DNA from: Flavobacteriaceae bacterium Ga0077528
GTDB lineage: Bacteria > Bacteroidota > Bacteroidia > Flavobacteriales > Flavobacteriaceae
Reading direction: 5' to 3'
Length of the DNA stretch: 64,000 nt
Assembly (NCBI GenBank): GCA_001464475.1
Contig: LNDX01000001.1
Location: 744,001 to 808,000 of the forward strand
A program made the translations under genes and the position numbers. The notes beneath the pieces were generated by a model. It searched no databases and was not told the origin of the DNA. It was given only the letters and a program-made list of their open reading frames with translations. The number at the start of each line of letters is the position of its first letter. Position 1 is the first letter of the stretch. Of this stretch, positions 19,701-28,017 are shown in pieces.

Positions 19701-19804
19701 CTAAAGTAGCTGAGTTACTTGAAGATAAAAGAATGTATCATTTGTTAGAGCACGTTGGAACTAAGCCAAACGTTATCTACCACGTAAAAGTTAGAAATAC
19801 CTAG
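16745..19804 (+). CDS. actB: Alternative complex III subunit ActB (molybdopterin-oxidoreductase-like plus Fe-S domains)
   Basis: This 1019-residue fused subunit has a twin-arginine motif R-R-D-F-L-K at residue 51 and a lipobox cysteine at residue 70 (L-A-A-C). Both point to folded export and lipid anchoring. Residues about 75-720 resemble a molybdopterin oxidoreductase, a domain known to lack the cofactor in ACIII. The ferredoxin-like part carries cysteine clusters starting at 762 (C-T-G-C-G-A-C-V-I-A-C), 849 (C-Q-H-C-N-H-A-P-C-E-T-V-C), near 880 (C-V-G-T-R-Y-C-A-N-N-C-P) and in C-S-M-C, enough for four iron-sulfur clusters. It relays electrons from quinol to the hemes of ActA and ActE. Confidence 0.95.
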   Translation: MSSNKKYWKSVEELNENSSIVETLRNNEFVEQIPTDEFLSNESLSSSSTTRRDFLKYVGFTTAAASLAACEGPVHKSIPYVVQPDTIIPGVADFYATSMFDGFDFANLLVKTREGRPIKIENNTIEGAKFAANARVHASVLSLYDSMRLTSPKVDSKSATWNEVDAKVKASLADAKASGKQVVLLTNTLASPSTEKLISDFISKNPTAKHVVYDAVSESAALDAFESVYGERALVDYDFSKANIIVSIDADFLGDWQGGGFDKGYAQGRIPQAGKMSKHFQFEANMTLSGAAADKRVPMTIANQKLALVKIYNIITGASVSTGKIENEAEVVKAASQLKSAGSKGLLVSGIQDKNAQLLVIAINQVLKSEALLTAGARLIRKGSNEKVAQLISDMNAGLVHTLIMSGVNPVYTLANSKSFVSGLKKVKTSVAFSLKEDETAELTTIAAATPHYLESWNDLMLTKGTYSLVQPTIRPLFNTKQFQESLMSWNGVAGNYYDYIKANSASYISGSSWNKVLHDGVFVSGVSTLAGGTADYNGAASALSQSKPAQGFELVLYTKVGLGDGQQANNPWLQEFPDPITRVSWDNYVTVSQFDANKLKLENKIVANGGLNGSYATLTVNGVKLENVPVIVQPGQAKGTLGLALGYGKKAALKEEMQVGVNAYALYNNFNNVQSANITKGDGEHEFACVQSQKTLMGRGDIVRETTLEIFNTAKDSREWNPVPMVSLDHKEVEATKVDLWESFDRSTGHHFNLSIDLNACTGCGACVIACHAENNVPVVGKSEVRRSRDMHWLRIDRYYSSEDTFVGDNKKKEEFDGLFGDKGSLGGFGQMESPADNPQVAFQPVMCQHCNHAPCETVCPVAATSHGRQGQNQMAYNRCVGTRYCANNCPYKVRRFNWFLYNNNSEFDFHMNDDLGRMVVNPDVNVRSRGVMEKCSMCIQMTQKTILDAKREGREIKDGEFQTACSNACSSGAMIFGDVNDKESKVAELLEDKRMYHLLEHVGTKPNVIYHVKVRNT

Positions 19805-19841
19805 TTTAAAAAAGATTAATTAAGAAACAAGATAAAGGATT

Positions 19842-21251
19842 ATGTCGTCTCACTACGAAGCACCCATTAGAAAACCATTAGTTATTGGTGATAAAAGTTA
19901 TCACGATGTGACTGTCGATGTTGCTGCTCCTGTTGAAGGAAGAGCAAACAAACAATGGTGGACCGTTTTTTCAATCGCATTAGCAGCTTTCCTTTGGGGA
20001 ATAGGTTGTATCACTTATACCATTTCAACTGGTATCGGAACTTGGGGTCTTAACAAGACTGTAGGTTGGGCTTGGGATATTACCAATTTCGTTTGGTGGG
20101 TTGGTATCGGTCACGCAGGAACACTTATTTCTGCAGTACTTTTACTTTTCCGTCAAAGATGGAGAATGGCTATTAACCGTTCTGCGGAAGCAATGACAAT
20201 TTTCTCAGTTGTTCAAGCGGGATTATTCCCAATCATCCACATGGGTAGACCATGGTTAGCTTATTGGGTTGTTCCAATTCCTAATCAATTTGGTTCACTT
20301 TGGGTTAACTTTAACTCACCTCTTCTTTGGGACGTATTCGCAATTTCGACGTACCTTTCAGTATCATTAGTTTTCTGGTGGACTGGTTTACTTCCTGATT
20401 TTGCAATGTTAAGAGATAGAGCAGTTACTCCTTTCAACAAAAAGATTTATTCTATTTTGAGTTTCGGATGGAGTGGTAGAGCAAAAGATTGGCAACGTTT
20501 TGAAGAAGTTTCTTTAGTATTAGCTGGTTTAGCAACACCTTTGGTTCTTTCTGTACACACGATTGTATCATTTGACTTTGCTACTTCGGTAGTACCTGGT
20601 TGGCATACAACTATCTTCCCGCCTTACTTCGTTGCTGGTGCGGTATTCTCTGGATTTGCAATGGTTAACACCTTATTAATCATTATGAGAAAGGTTTCTA
20701 ACTTAGAAGCATACATAACAATTCAACATATCGAATTAATGAACATTGTAATCATGATTACTGGTTCTATCGTTGGTGTTGCCTATATCACAGAGTTATT
20801 CGTTGCTTGGTATTCAGGTGTTGAATATGAACAATATGCTTTCTTGAATAGAGCAACTGGTCCTTATGCTTGGGCTTATTGGGCAATGATGACATGTAAT
20901 GTATTCTCTCCACAGTTTATGTGGTCTAAAAAATTGAGAACTAGTATTATGTTCTCTTTCATAATCTCAATTGTTGTAAATATTGGAATGTGGTTTGAAC
21001 GTTTCGTAATCATTGTTACTTCATTACACAGAGATTATCTTCCATCATCTTGGACTATGTTCTCTCCAACATTTGTTGATATTGGTATCTTCATTGGAAC
21101 TATAGGATTCTTCTTTGTTTTATTCTTATTGTATGCTAGAACTTTCCCAGTTATTGCTCAAGCGGAGGTTAAAACAATCTTGAAATCTTCTGGTGAGAAT
21201 TATAAGAGAGAAAGAGAAAAAGAAGGTCATAATCATTCAGAAAAACATTAG
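19842..21251 (+). CDS. actC: Alternative complex III subunit ActC (NrfD-like quinol-binding membrane subunit)
   Basis: This 469-residue polytopic protein of the NrfD/PsrC family has about ten hydrophobic helices. The conserved H-A-G-T-L-I-S segment in G-I-G-H-A-G-T and the H-M-G-R-P-W motif near residue 137 are typical of ActC. In the known complex this subunit contributes the menaquinol site and a proton path. It starts 37 bases after actB and ends eight bases before actD. A His-rich, charged C-terminal tail (H-N-H-S-E-K-H) is present. Confidence 0.94.
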   Translation: MSSHYEAPIRKPLVIGDKSYHDVTVDVAAPVEGRANKQWWTVFSIALAAFLWGIGCITYTISTGIGTWGLNKTVGWAWDITNFVWWVGIGHAGTLISAVLLLFRQRWRMAINRSAEAMTIFSVVQAGLFPIIHMGRPWLAYWVVPIPNQFGSLWVNFNSPLLWDVFAISTYLSVSLVFWWTGLLPDFAMLRDRAVTPFNKKIYSILSFGWSGRAKDWQRFEEVSLVLAGLATPLVLSVHTIVSFDFATSVVPGWHTTIFPPYFVAGAVFSGFAMVNTLLIIMRKVSNLEAYITIQHIELMNIVIMITGSIVGVAYITELFVAWYSGVEYEQYAFLNRATGPYAWAYWAMMTCNVFSPQFMWSKKLRTSIMFSFIISIVVNIGMWFERFVIIVTSLHRDYLPSSWTMFSPTFVDIGIFIGTIGFFFVLFLLYARTFPVIAQAEVKTILKSSGENYKREREKEGHNHSEKH

Positions 21252-21259
21252 TATTTGTT

Positions 21260-21784
21260 ATGAGTAATAAAGTTATACACGCAATATACAATGATGATGA
21301 TATTTTAATGGATGCTGTAAAGCAAACAAGAAAAGCGCATCATCATATTGAAGAAGTTTTTACTCCATTTCCTGTTCACGGATTGGATAAAGCGATGGGA
21401 TTGGCACCAACCAGACTTGCAATATGCGCATTTATTTATGGTTGTATAGGTATCAGTGTTGCAACAACAATGATGAATTACATTATGATACAAGATTGGC
21501 CTCAAGATATTGGAGGAAAGCCAAGTATGAGCTACATACAAAATATGCCAGCTTTTGTGCCGGTAATGTTTGAAATGACAGTTTTCTTTGCAGCTCACTT
21601 AATGGTAATTACTTTTTATATGAGAAGTAAATTGTGGCCATTTAAAAAAGCAGAAAATCCTGATGTGAGAACAACAGATGATCACTTCTTAATGGAAGTA
21701 GCTGTAAATAATAATGAAGAGGAATTGACTTTTTTCTTAAAAAATACAGGTGCAGTTGAAGTTAAAGTAATTGATAAGCACTAA
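21260..21784 (+). CDS. actD: Alternative complex III subunit ActD (DUF3341)
   Basis: The 174-residue protein has a soluble N-terminal ferredoxin-like part with H-H-H-I-E-E-V-F-T-P-F-P-V-H-G-L, which is the DUF3341 signature, and two transmembrane helices (about 55-77 and 95-118). ActD is an accessory membrane subunit of ACIII. Spacing of eight bases from actC and six to actE shows tight coupling in the operon. Confidence 0.92.
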   Translation: MSNKVIHAIYNDDDILMDAVKQTRKAHHHIEEVFTPFPVHGLDKAMGLAPTRLAICAFIYGCIGISVATTMMNYIMIQDWPQDIGGKPSMSYIQNMPAFVPVMFEMTVFFAAHLMVITFYMRSKLWPFKKAENPDVRTTDDHFLMEVAVNNNEEELTFFLKNTGAVEVKVIDKH

Positions 21785-21790
21785 ACAGAC

Positions 21791-22354
21791 ATGAAAAGTA
21801 TAATAAAAATAACATTAGTATTAGGTATAATAGTATCTCTTTCTTCATGTAAAGATAATGCATCACCTAATTATCAGTATATGCCAAACATGTACGAATC
21901 AGTTGCATATGAAACATATTCTGAATCAAATGCTTTTAATTCGCCTTATGGATTGAAAGGTCAAGAAGGTCAATTACCTGCTAAAGGTTCTATTAAACGT
22001 GGTTATGTTCCTTACGAATATGCTGATACACCAGAATCTTTTGCAGCTGTTAAAGCAGCAAATTTAGCCTCTCCGTTAGATCCTGCAAAAATTGATATGA
22101 AAAAAGCAGAAGAGTTATATGTGATTTATTGCGCAATTTGTCATGGTAACGCTGGAGATGGTAAAGGTAAATTAGTGACTCAAGGTAAATTTCTTGGAGT
22201 TCCAAGTTATGCTGACAGAGTTCTCAACGAAGGTAGTGTTAATCACGTTATAAATTATGGTTTAAATTCAATGGGTTCGTATGCTACTCAATTAAATCAA
22301 GAAGAACGTTGGATGGTTTCAGCTTATGTAATGAAGCTTAAAAGTGAATTATAA
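21791..22354 (+). CDS. actE: Alternative complex III subunit ActE (lipoprotein monoheme cytochrome c)
   Basis: This 187-residue protein has a lipoprotein signal (S-L-S-S-C, Cys20) and a class I cytochrome c domain with one heme site, C-A-I-C-H, in I-Y-C-A-I-C-H-G-N-A-G-D-G-K-G-K. A Met in L-N-S-M-G-S-Y is the likely sixth ligand. It supplies a periplasmic heme to ACIII, anchored by lipid beside ActA and ActB. Confidence 0.93.
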   Translation: MKSIIKITLVLGIIVSLSSCKDNASPNYQYMPNMYESVAYETYSESNAFNSPYGLKGQEGQLPAKGSIKRGYVPYEYADTPESFAAVKAANLASPLDPAKIDMKKAEELYVIYCAICHGNAGDGKGKLVTQGKFLGVPSYADRVLNEGSVNHVINYGLNSMGSYATQLNQEERWMVSAYVMKLKSEL

Positions 22355-22381
22355 TTGTAGAACAAACAGATTGTTATAGAT

Positions 22382-23884
22382 ATGTACACATTTTCAAAAG
22401 GTTTAAAAAACACAGCGCTTGTTCTAATGATTTTAGGATTAGTTGGTATAGTGTATGGTTTTTTATCTACTCCAAAGACTATAGAAGAAGTTGAAAAAAT
22501 AGTTGCCGCTAGTCATCATGGTAATCATGACACAAAGGCTGACGCTCACAATACACATGAGGTAGTAGCGAATCATCATGAAGCAAAAGAAGAAGTTAAA
22601 ACTGAAGCTGAAGTATCTAAAACAGATACTACTTCTGTAGTTGATCACAAAGATACAACCAAAACTGAAGTTGCTCCTTTAGTAAAAGAAGATCAGGATC
22701 ATCATGATAATCATGCTGCTAGCAATGTTTCAGAATCTAAAGTTGATGCTGAAAAAGAGCATAAAGAACATTTAGAACATGTTTTACACCAGTTACAAAA
22801 CAAACCTTGGTCTGCATTATATGTTGCTTGTATTTTCTTCATGTTAATTTCATTGGGTGTTTTAGCTTTTTATGCTATACAACAAGTTGCTCAAGCAGGT
22901 TGGTCTCCAGTTTTGTTTAGAGTAATGCAAGGTATTACTGCATATTTACCAGTTGGTTCTTTGATATTTTTTGGTCTACTAGTGTTATCGGCTTTACACT
23001 TAAATCATTTATTTGTTTGGATGGAAGATGGTGTTACTGAAGTTGGTCATGCTAATTATGATAAATTAATTGCAGGAAAATCTGGTTATTTAAATGTTAC
23101 GTTTTGGTTGGTTAGAGCCGCAGTTTTCTTGATTGGTTGGAACTTATACCGATATATGTCTAGAAAGAATTGTTTAGCTCAAGATGAATCAAATGATAAT
23201 ACTTTCTACAAAAAGAATTTTAAATTATCTGCTGGATTTTTAGTTTTCTTTATAGTTACCGAGTCTATTATGTCTTGGGATTGGTTGATGTCTTTCGATC
23301 CTCATTGGTTTAGCACACTTTTTGGATGGTATGTTTTTGCTAGTTTCTTTGTAAGTGGAATTACCACAATTTCAATGGTAACATTATATTTAAAATCTAA
23401 GGGTTATTTAGAAAATGTAAACTCAAGTCATATTCACGATTTATCTAAATTTATGTTTGGTATAAGTGTTTTTTGGACCTATTTATGGTTTTCACAATTC
23501 ATGCTTATTTGGTATGCAAATATTCCAGAAGAGGTTACTTATTTCATAACTCGAATTAATGACTATAATTTACCTTTCTTTGGTGCTGTTGTTATGAATT
23601 TTGTTTTCCCATTATTAGTTTTAATTAATACTGATTTTAAACGTATAGCACCAATTATTGTAGGAGCAGGTATTGTTATTTTATTAGGACATTATATTGA
23701 TTTCTTTAACATGGTTATGCCAGCAACTGTTGGTGACCAATGGTTCATTGGTGTATCTGAAATCGCTTCTGTATTATTCTTTTTAGGATTGTTTATTTTT
23801 GTAGTATTTACAGCTTTGTCTAAAGCACCACTTACTCCAAAACGTAACCCTTTCATTGAAGAAAGTAAACATTTTCATTATTAA
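22382..23884 (+). CDS. actF: Alternative complex III subunit ActF
   Basis: This 500-residue membrane protein resembles ActC. It has about ten helices, including one at residues 8-26 before an extended polar loop (about 35-140) rich in His, Glu, Lys and Asp (H-H-G-N-H-D, H-H-D-N-H). The helical core contains S-W-D-W-L-M-S-F-D-P-H-W-F-S-T, the typical ActF signature. In the known structure ActF lacks a quinol site and is structural or proton-linked. The His-rich loop is longer than I would expect and could bind metal, but that is inference. Confidence 0.9.
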   Translation: MYTFSKGLKNTALVLMILGLVGIVYGFLSTPKTIEEVEKIVAASHHGNHDTKADAHNTHEVVANHHEAKEEVKTEAEVSKTDTTSVVDHKDTTKTEVAPLVKEDQDHHDNHAASNVSESKVDAEKEHKEHLEHVLHQLQNKPWSALYVACIFFMLISLGVLAFYAIQQVAQAGWSPVLFRVMQGITAYLPVGSLIFFGLLVLSALHLNHLFVWMEDGVTEVGHANYDKLIAGKSGYLNVTFWLVRAAVFLIGWNLYRYMSRKNCLAQDESNDNTFYKKNFKLSAGFLVFFIVTESIMSWDWLMSFDPHWFSTLFGWYVFASFFVSGITTISMVTLYLKSKGYLENVNSSHIHDLSKFMFGISVFWTYLWFSQFMLIWYANIPEEVTYFITRINDYNLPFFGAVVMNFVFPLLVLINTDFKRIAPIIVGAGIVILLGHYIDFFNMVMPATVGDQWFIGVSEIASVLFFLGLFIFVVFTALSKAPLTPKRNPFIEESKHFHY

Positions 23885-23903
23885 TATTTAAAGAAAAGAA
23901 CAA

Positions 23904-25082
23904 ATGACAAGTTTATTAGTACTTCTTGTTTTAGTTTTATTATCGATTGCCCTATGGCAATTGACTAAAATTTTTGACCTAACGCAAGTTGGTAAACAAT
24001 CTGATGATACTCAGGTAGCAAACGACAATGATAATAGAGTAAATGGCTATTTATCTTTTGGATTTTTAGCATTTATTTATTTAATAACAATATTTTGTTT
24101 AGTTAATTACGGAAAGTTTCCATTGATGAGTAATGCTGCTTCTGTTCATGGAAAAGATGTGGATCAATTGATGTGGATTTCAATGATTCTTATTTTTATT
24201 GTTCAAACTATTACTCAAGCATTATTATTTTATTTTTCTTATAAATACAGAGGTAGAAAAGGTCAAGTAGCAACATATTTTTCTGATAATAATAAATTAG
24301 AGTTTATTTGGAGTTCTATTCCTGCTTTAGTATTAGCCGTTTTAATTTTCTTCGGATTATATTCATGGACTGATATTATGTTTGTAAATGAAAAGGAAGA
24401 AAAACCAATTATAATCGAAGTTTATGCTCAGCAATTTAATTGGAAAGTTAGATATGCAGGGGATGATAACGTACTTGGAAAAGCTAATGTAAGACTTATT
24501 GAAGGTGTTAATTCACTTGGAGTAGATTTATCTGATCCAAATGCACAAGATGATATTGTTGCTGAAGAAATGCATTTGCCAAAAGGTAGAAAAGTACTTT
24601 TCAAGATTCGTTCTCAAGATGTATTGCATTCTTTCTACATGCCTCACTTTAGAGCTCAAATGAATTGTGTTCCTGGAATGGTAACTCAGTTTGCTTTCAC
24701 TCCTTCTATGACTACTTCAGAAATGAGAGAGACGAAAGAAATGACAGAAAAAGTGGCTAATATTAATCAAATTAGAGAAGCGAAAAGTAAAAAATTGGTT
24801 GCTGAAGGTAAGCCTGGTTTAGATCCTTATCAATTTGATTTCTTGCTTTTATGTAACAAGATTTGCGGATCTTCTCACTACAATATGCAAATGAAAGTAG
24901 TTGTAGAAAGTGAAGCAGATTATAAAAAATGGTTGAAAGAGAAAACTAAATTAGTTCAGTCAGTTAAAACAGCTGTTGCTGAGGAAGCTGCTGCTAAACT
25001 TGCTGAATCTAATCCAGCTAAAATTGATACTACTTCTGTAAAAAAAGATACTACCTTGGTAGCTGAAGCCCCAACTAAATAA
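23904..25082 (+). CDS. coxB: Cytochrome c oxidase subunit II (CuA subunit)
   Basis: The 392-residue subunit has an extra N-terminal helix, the usual two-helix hairpin and a cupredoxin domain. CuA ligands are visible: His in D-V-L-H-S-F-Y-M-P, then the C-N-K-I-C-G-S-S-H-Y-N-M signature (two Cys, His, Met). There is no fused cytochrome c domain, which fits electron delivery from the ACIII hemes. An insertion of about 35 charged residues lies between the two ligand regions (after T-S-E-M-R-E-T-K), and there is an Ala/Glu/Lys-rich C-terminal tail. It is co-transcribed with act genes and coxA. Confidence 0.93.
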   Translation: MTSLLVLLVLVLLSIALWQLTKIFDLTQVGKQSDDTQVANDNDNRVNGYLSFGFLAFIYLITIFCLVNYGKFPLMSNAASVHGKDVDQLMWISMILIFIVQTITQALLFYFSYKYRGRKGQVATYFSDNNKLEFIWSSIPALVLAVLIFFGLYSWTDIMFVNEKEEKPIIIEVYAQQFNWKVRYAGDDNVLGKANVRLIEGVNSLGVDLSDPNAQDDIVAEEMHLPKGRKVLFKIRSQDVLHSFYMPHFRAQMNCVPGMVTQFAFTPSMTTSEMRETKEMTEKVANINQIREAKSKKLVAEGKPGLDPYQFDFLLLCNKICGSSHYNMQMKVVVESEADYKKWLKEKTKLVQSVKTAVAEEAAAKLAESNPAKIDTTSVKKDTTLVAEAPTK

Positions 25083-25106
25083 TAAAAATATAATATATTT
25101 TATAAT

Positions 25107-26912
25107 ATGAGTCACGCACACGATAATCACGCACACGATCACCACGACGATCATCATGAACACCACCATAAAGATACTTTTATTACTAAATATATCTTTA
25201 GTATAGACCATAAGATGATTGCTAAGCAATATCTTTTGACTGGTATATTTATGGGAATTATTGGTGTTGGTATGTCCTTGCTTTTTAGATTGCAATTGGC
25301 TTGGCCTGAACAATCTTTTAAAGTTTTTAGTTTTTTCTTAGGTGAAAGAATGGCACCAGAAGGAGTTATGACTAATGAAGCATATTTATCATTAATTACA
25401 ATACACGGAACTATAATGGTTTTCTTTGTATTGACTGCTGCTCTTAGTGGTACTTTTAGTAATCTATTAATTCCTTTGCAACTTGGCGCAAGAGATATGG
25501 CTTCTGGATTCCTTAATATGGTTTCTTATTGGTTATTCTTTTTATCAAGTGTAATAATGGTAGTTTCATTATTTGTTGAATCTGGACCTGCTTCTGCTGG
25601 TTGGACAATTTATCCTCCATTAAGTGCTTTGCCACAAGCAATTGCTGGTTCTGGTTTAGGTATGACATTATGGTTGGTTTCAATGGCAGTATTTATTGCT
25701 GCATCATTGATGGGTTCTTTAAATTATATAGTAACTGTTATTAATCTTAGAACTAAAGGAATGACAATGACAAGAATGCCTCTTACAATTTGGGCTTTCT
25801 TCATCACAGCTATCATTGGTGTTATTTCTTTCCCAGTTTTATTGTCAGCTGCTTTGTTATTAATTATGGATAGAAGTTTTGGTACTTCTTTCTTCTTGTC
25901 GGATATATATTTAGCTGGCGAAGTATTAAATTATCAAGGTGGTTCACCTGTATTATTTGAACACTTATTTTGGTTCCTAGGTCACCCAGAGGTATATATC
26001 ATCTTATTGCCAGCTTTAGGGATTACTTCAGAAGTTATAGCAACAAATGCTCGTAAACCTATCTTTGGTTACAGAGCGATGATTATGTCAATATTAGCGA
26101 TTGCATTTTTATCAACAATTGTTTGGGGACATCACATGTTTATTTCTGGGATGAATCCTTTCTTAGGGTCAGTATTTACCTTTACAACATTATTGATTGC
26201 AATACCATCTGCGGTGAAAGCATTCAACTATATTACAACTTTATGGAAAGGTAATTTACAACTTAATCCAGCTATGTTGTTTTCTATTGGTTTAGTTTCT
26301 ACATTCATTACTGGTGGATTAACAGGAATTATCTTAGGTGATAGTACTCTAGATATTAATGTTCATGATACTTATTTTGTTGTTGCTCACTTTCACTTAG
26401 TAATGGGTATTTCTGCTCTTTACGGAATGTTTGCTGGAATCTATCACTGGTATCCAAAAATGTTCGGTAGAATGTTAAACAAGAATTTAGGATATGTGCA
26501 CTTTTGGGTAACCGCAGTGTGTGCTTATGGAGTTTTCTTCCCAATGCACTTTATTGGTATGGCAGGTCTTCCAAGACGTTACTATACAAACACTAACTTC
26601 CCATTATTTGATGATTTACAAGACGTAAATGTTATTATTACTGTTTTTGCTCTTGTAGGTGGTGCTTTTCAGTTGGTATTTATCTATAATTTCTTCTCAA
26701 GTATTTTCTACGGAAAAAGAACAGTTCAAAATCCTTGGAGATCAAATACTTTAGAATGGACAGCTCCAATAGAGCATATTCATGGTAACTGGCCTGGGGA
26801 AATTCCAGAAGTTCATAGATGGCCATATGATTACAGCAAACCAGGTCACGATGAAGATTTTGTTCCACAAAATGTTCCTATGAAACCAGGTGAAGAAGTT
26901 TTACATCACTAA
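25107..26912 (+). CDS. coxA: Cytochrome c oxidase subunit I
   Basis: This 601-residue heme-copper oxidase core has twelve predicted helices. The N-terminus is His/Asp-rich (about 25 residues). CuB ligands and the cross-linked Tyr are in G-H-P-E-V-Y near residue 293, and the two further CuB histidines are in W-G-H-H-M-F. The heme ligands are in V-V-A-H-F-H-L-V-M-G, with the first heme ligand in I-T-I-H-G-T near 95. The H-P-E-V-Y form suggests an A-family enzyme. It reduces oxygen to water with proton pumping and is the last gene of the act-cox operon. Subunits III and IV are encoded 25 kb away. Confidence 0.96.
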   Translation: MSHAHDNHAHDHHDDHHEHHHKDTFITKYIFSIDHKMIAKQYLLTGIFMGIIGVGMSLLFRLQLAWPEQSFKVFSFFLGERMAPEGVMTNEAYLSLITIHGTIMVFFVLTAALSGTFSNLLIPLQLGARDMASGFLNMVSYWLFFLSSVIMVVSLFVESGPASAGWTIYPPLSALPQAIAGSGLGMTLWLVSMAVFIAASLMGSLNYIVTVINLRTKGMTMTRMPLTIWAFFITAIIGVISFPVLLSAALLLIMDRSFGTSFFLSDIYLAGEVLNYQGGSPVLFEHLFWFLGHPEVYIILLPALGITSEVIATNARKPIFGYRAMIMSILAIAFLSTIVWGHHMFISGMNPFLGSVFTFTTLLIAIPSAVKAFNYITTLWKGNLQLNPAMLFSIGLVSTFITGGLTGIILGDSTLDINVHDTYFVVAHFHLVMGISALYGMFAGIYHWYPKMFGRMLNKNLGYVHFWVTAVCAYGVFFPMHFIGMAGLPRRYYTNTNFPLFDDLQDVNVIITVFALVGGAFQLVFIYNFFSSIFYGKRTVQNPWRSNTLEWTAPIEHIHGNWPGEIPEVHRWPYDYSKPGHDEDFVPQNVPMKPGEEVLHH

Positions 26913-26931
26913 GATTTTTAAAATAAAATAT

Positions 26932-26961
26932 AAAAAAGCCTTTCTTATGAGAGGCTTTTTT
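26932..26961 (+). terminator. Terminator of the act-cox operon
   Basis: AAAAAAGCCT pairs with AGGCTTTTTT around a short loop, ending in a T run, 20 bases after the coxA stop. Confidence 0.85.
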
Positions 26962-26981
26962 ATTTAGATATAACTTTGTTA

Positions 26982-26989
26982 TATATTTG
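26982..26989 (+). promoter_or_regulatory. Putative -7 element (TATATTTG) directly before ruvB
   Basis: TATATTTG is a full match to TAnnTTTG. It ends five bases before the ruvB ATG (26994), which would place the transcription start at or next to the ATG. The -33 region shows only T-rich sequence from the preceding terminator. Confidence 0.5.
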
Positions 26990-26993
26990 TAGT

Positions 26994-28016
26994 ATGAATG
27001 AAAATTTAGACCCAACTAACTTCAATTATAATCCGGAAGAGCTAGACCTTGAAAAGAAATTAAGGCCTCTATCTTTTGATGACTTTACTGGACAAGAACA
27101 AGTTTTAGATAATTTAAAAGTCTTTGTTGAAGCAGCAAATCAAAGGAATGAAGCTTTAGACCATACTTTGTTTCATGGTCCACCTGGATTAGGTAAAACG
27201 ACTTTAGCTAATATTTTAGCTAATGAACTAGGTGTTGGAATTAAAATTACTTCAGGTCCAGTTTTAGATAAACCTGGTGATTTAGCCGGATTATTAACAA
27301 ATCTTGAAGATAGAGACGTTTTGTTTATTGATGAAATACATCGTCTAAGTCCTGTAGTTGAAGAATACTTGTATTCTGCTATGGAAGATTTCAAGATTGA
27401 TATTATGATTGAGTCTGGACCAAATGCTAGAACTGTTCAGATTAATTTAAATCCATTTACATTAGTTGGAGCAACTACTAGATCAGGTTTGTTAACTGCG
27501 CCAATGCGTGCTCGTTTTGGAATTCAAAGTAGATTACAATATTATAATACAGAACTATTAACTACCATAGTACAAAGAAGTTCTGCCATTTTAAAAATGC
27601 CTATTACTATGGAAGCGGCAATTGAAATTGCAGGAAGAAGTCGAGGCACACCTAGAATCGCAAATGCACTTTTAAGACGTGTCCGTGACTTTGCTCAAAT
27701 TAAAGGTAATGGTAAAATTGATATAGAAATTGCACGATATTCACTACAAGCATTACATGTAGATGCACATGGCTTGGATGAAATGGACAATAAAATCCTT
27801 ACTACAATTATTGATAAATTTAAAGGAGGTCCAGTTGGTCTTTCTACTCTTGCAACAGCTGTCTCAGAAAGTGGTGAAACCATAGAAGAAGTTTATGAAC
27901 CTTTCTTAATTCAAGAAGGTTTCATTATTAGAACTCCAAGAGGAAGAGAAGTTACCGAAAAGGCCTATAAACATTTAGGTAAATTCAAAACAAATATTCA
28001 AGGAGGATTATTTTAA
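26994..28016 (+). CDS. ruvB: Holliday junction branch migration ATPase RuvB
   Basis: The start at 26994 ([10 protein letters not shown]) is preferred over an in-frame ATG at 26976, which lies upstream of the -7 element. The protein has about 340 residues. It shows Walker [10 protein letters not shown] near residue 60, Walker B D-E-I-H, sensor 1 G-A-T-T-R and the arginine finger in [10 protein letters not shown]-terminal winged helix contains P-F-L-I-Q-E-G-F-I. It is the hexameric motor that drives branch migration with RuvA, which is encoded 11 kb away. The queG start follows one base after its stop. Confidence 0.95.
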   Translation: MNENLDPTNFNYNPEELDLEKKLRPLSFDDFTGQEQVLDNLKVFVEAANQRNEALDHTLFHGPPGLGKTTLANILANELGVGIKITSGPVLDKPGDLAGLLTNLEDRDVLFIDEIHRLSPVVEEYLYSAMEDFKIDIMIESGPNARTVQINLNPFTLVGATTRSGLLTAPMRARFGIQSRLQYYNTELLTTIVQRSSAILKMPITMEAAIEIAGRSRGTPRIANALLRRVRDFAQIKGNGKIDIEIARYSLQALHVDAHGLDEMDNKILTTIIDKFKGGPVGLSTLATAVSESGETIEEVYEPFLIQEGFIIRTPRGREVTEKAYKHLGKFKTNIQGGLF

Positions 28017-28017
28017 T

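Noticed and set aside
28001..28006. AGGAGG 11 bases before the queG start, resembling a Shine-Dalgarno site
   Set aside because: It encodes conserved Gly residues at the end of RuvB, and neighbouring genes do not use such sites. It is probably coincidental, though an effect cannot be excluded.
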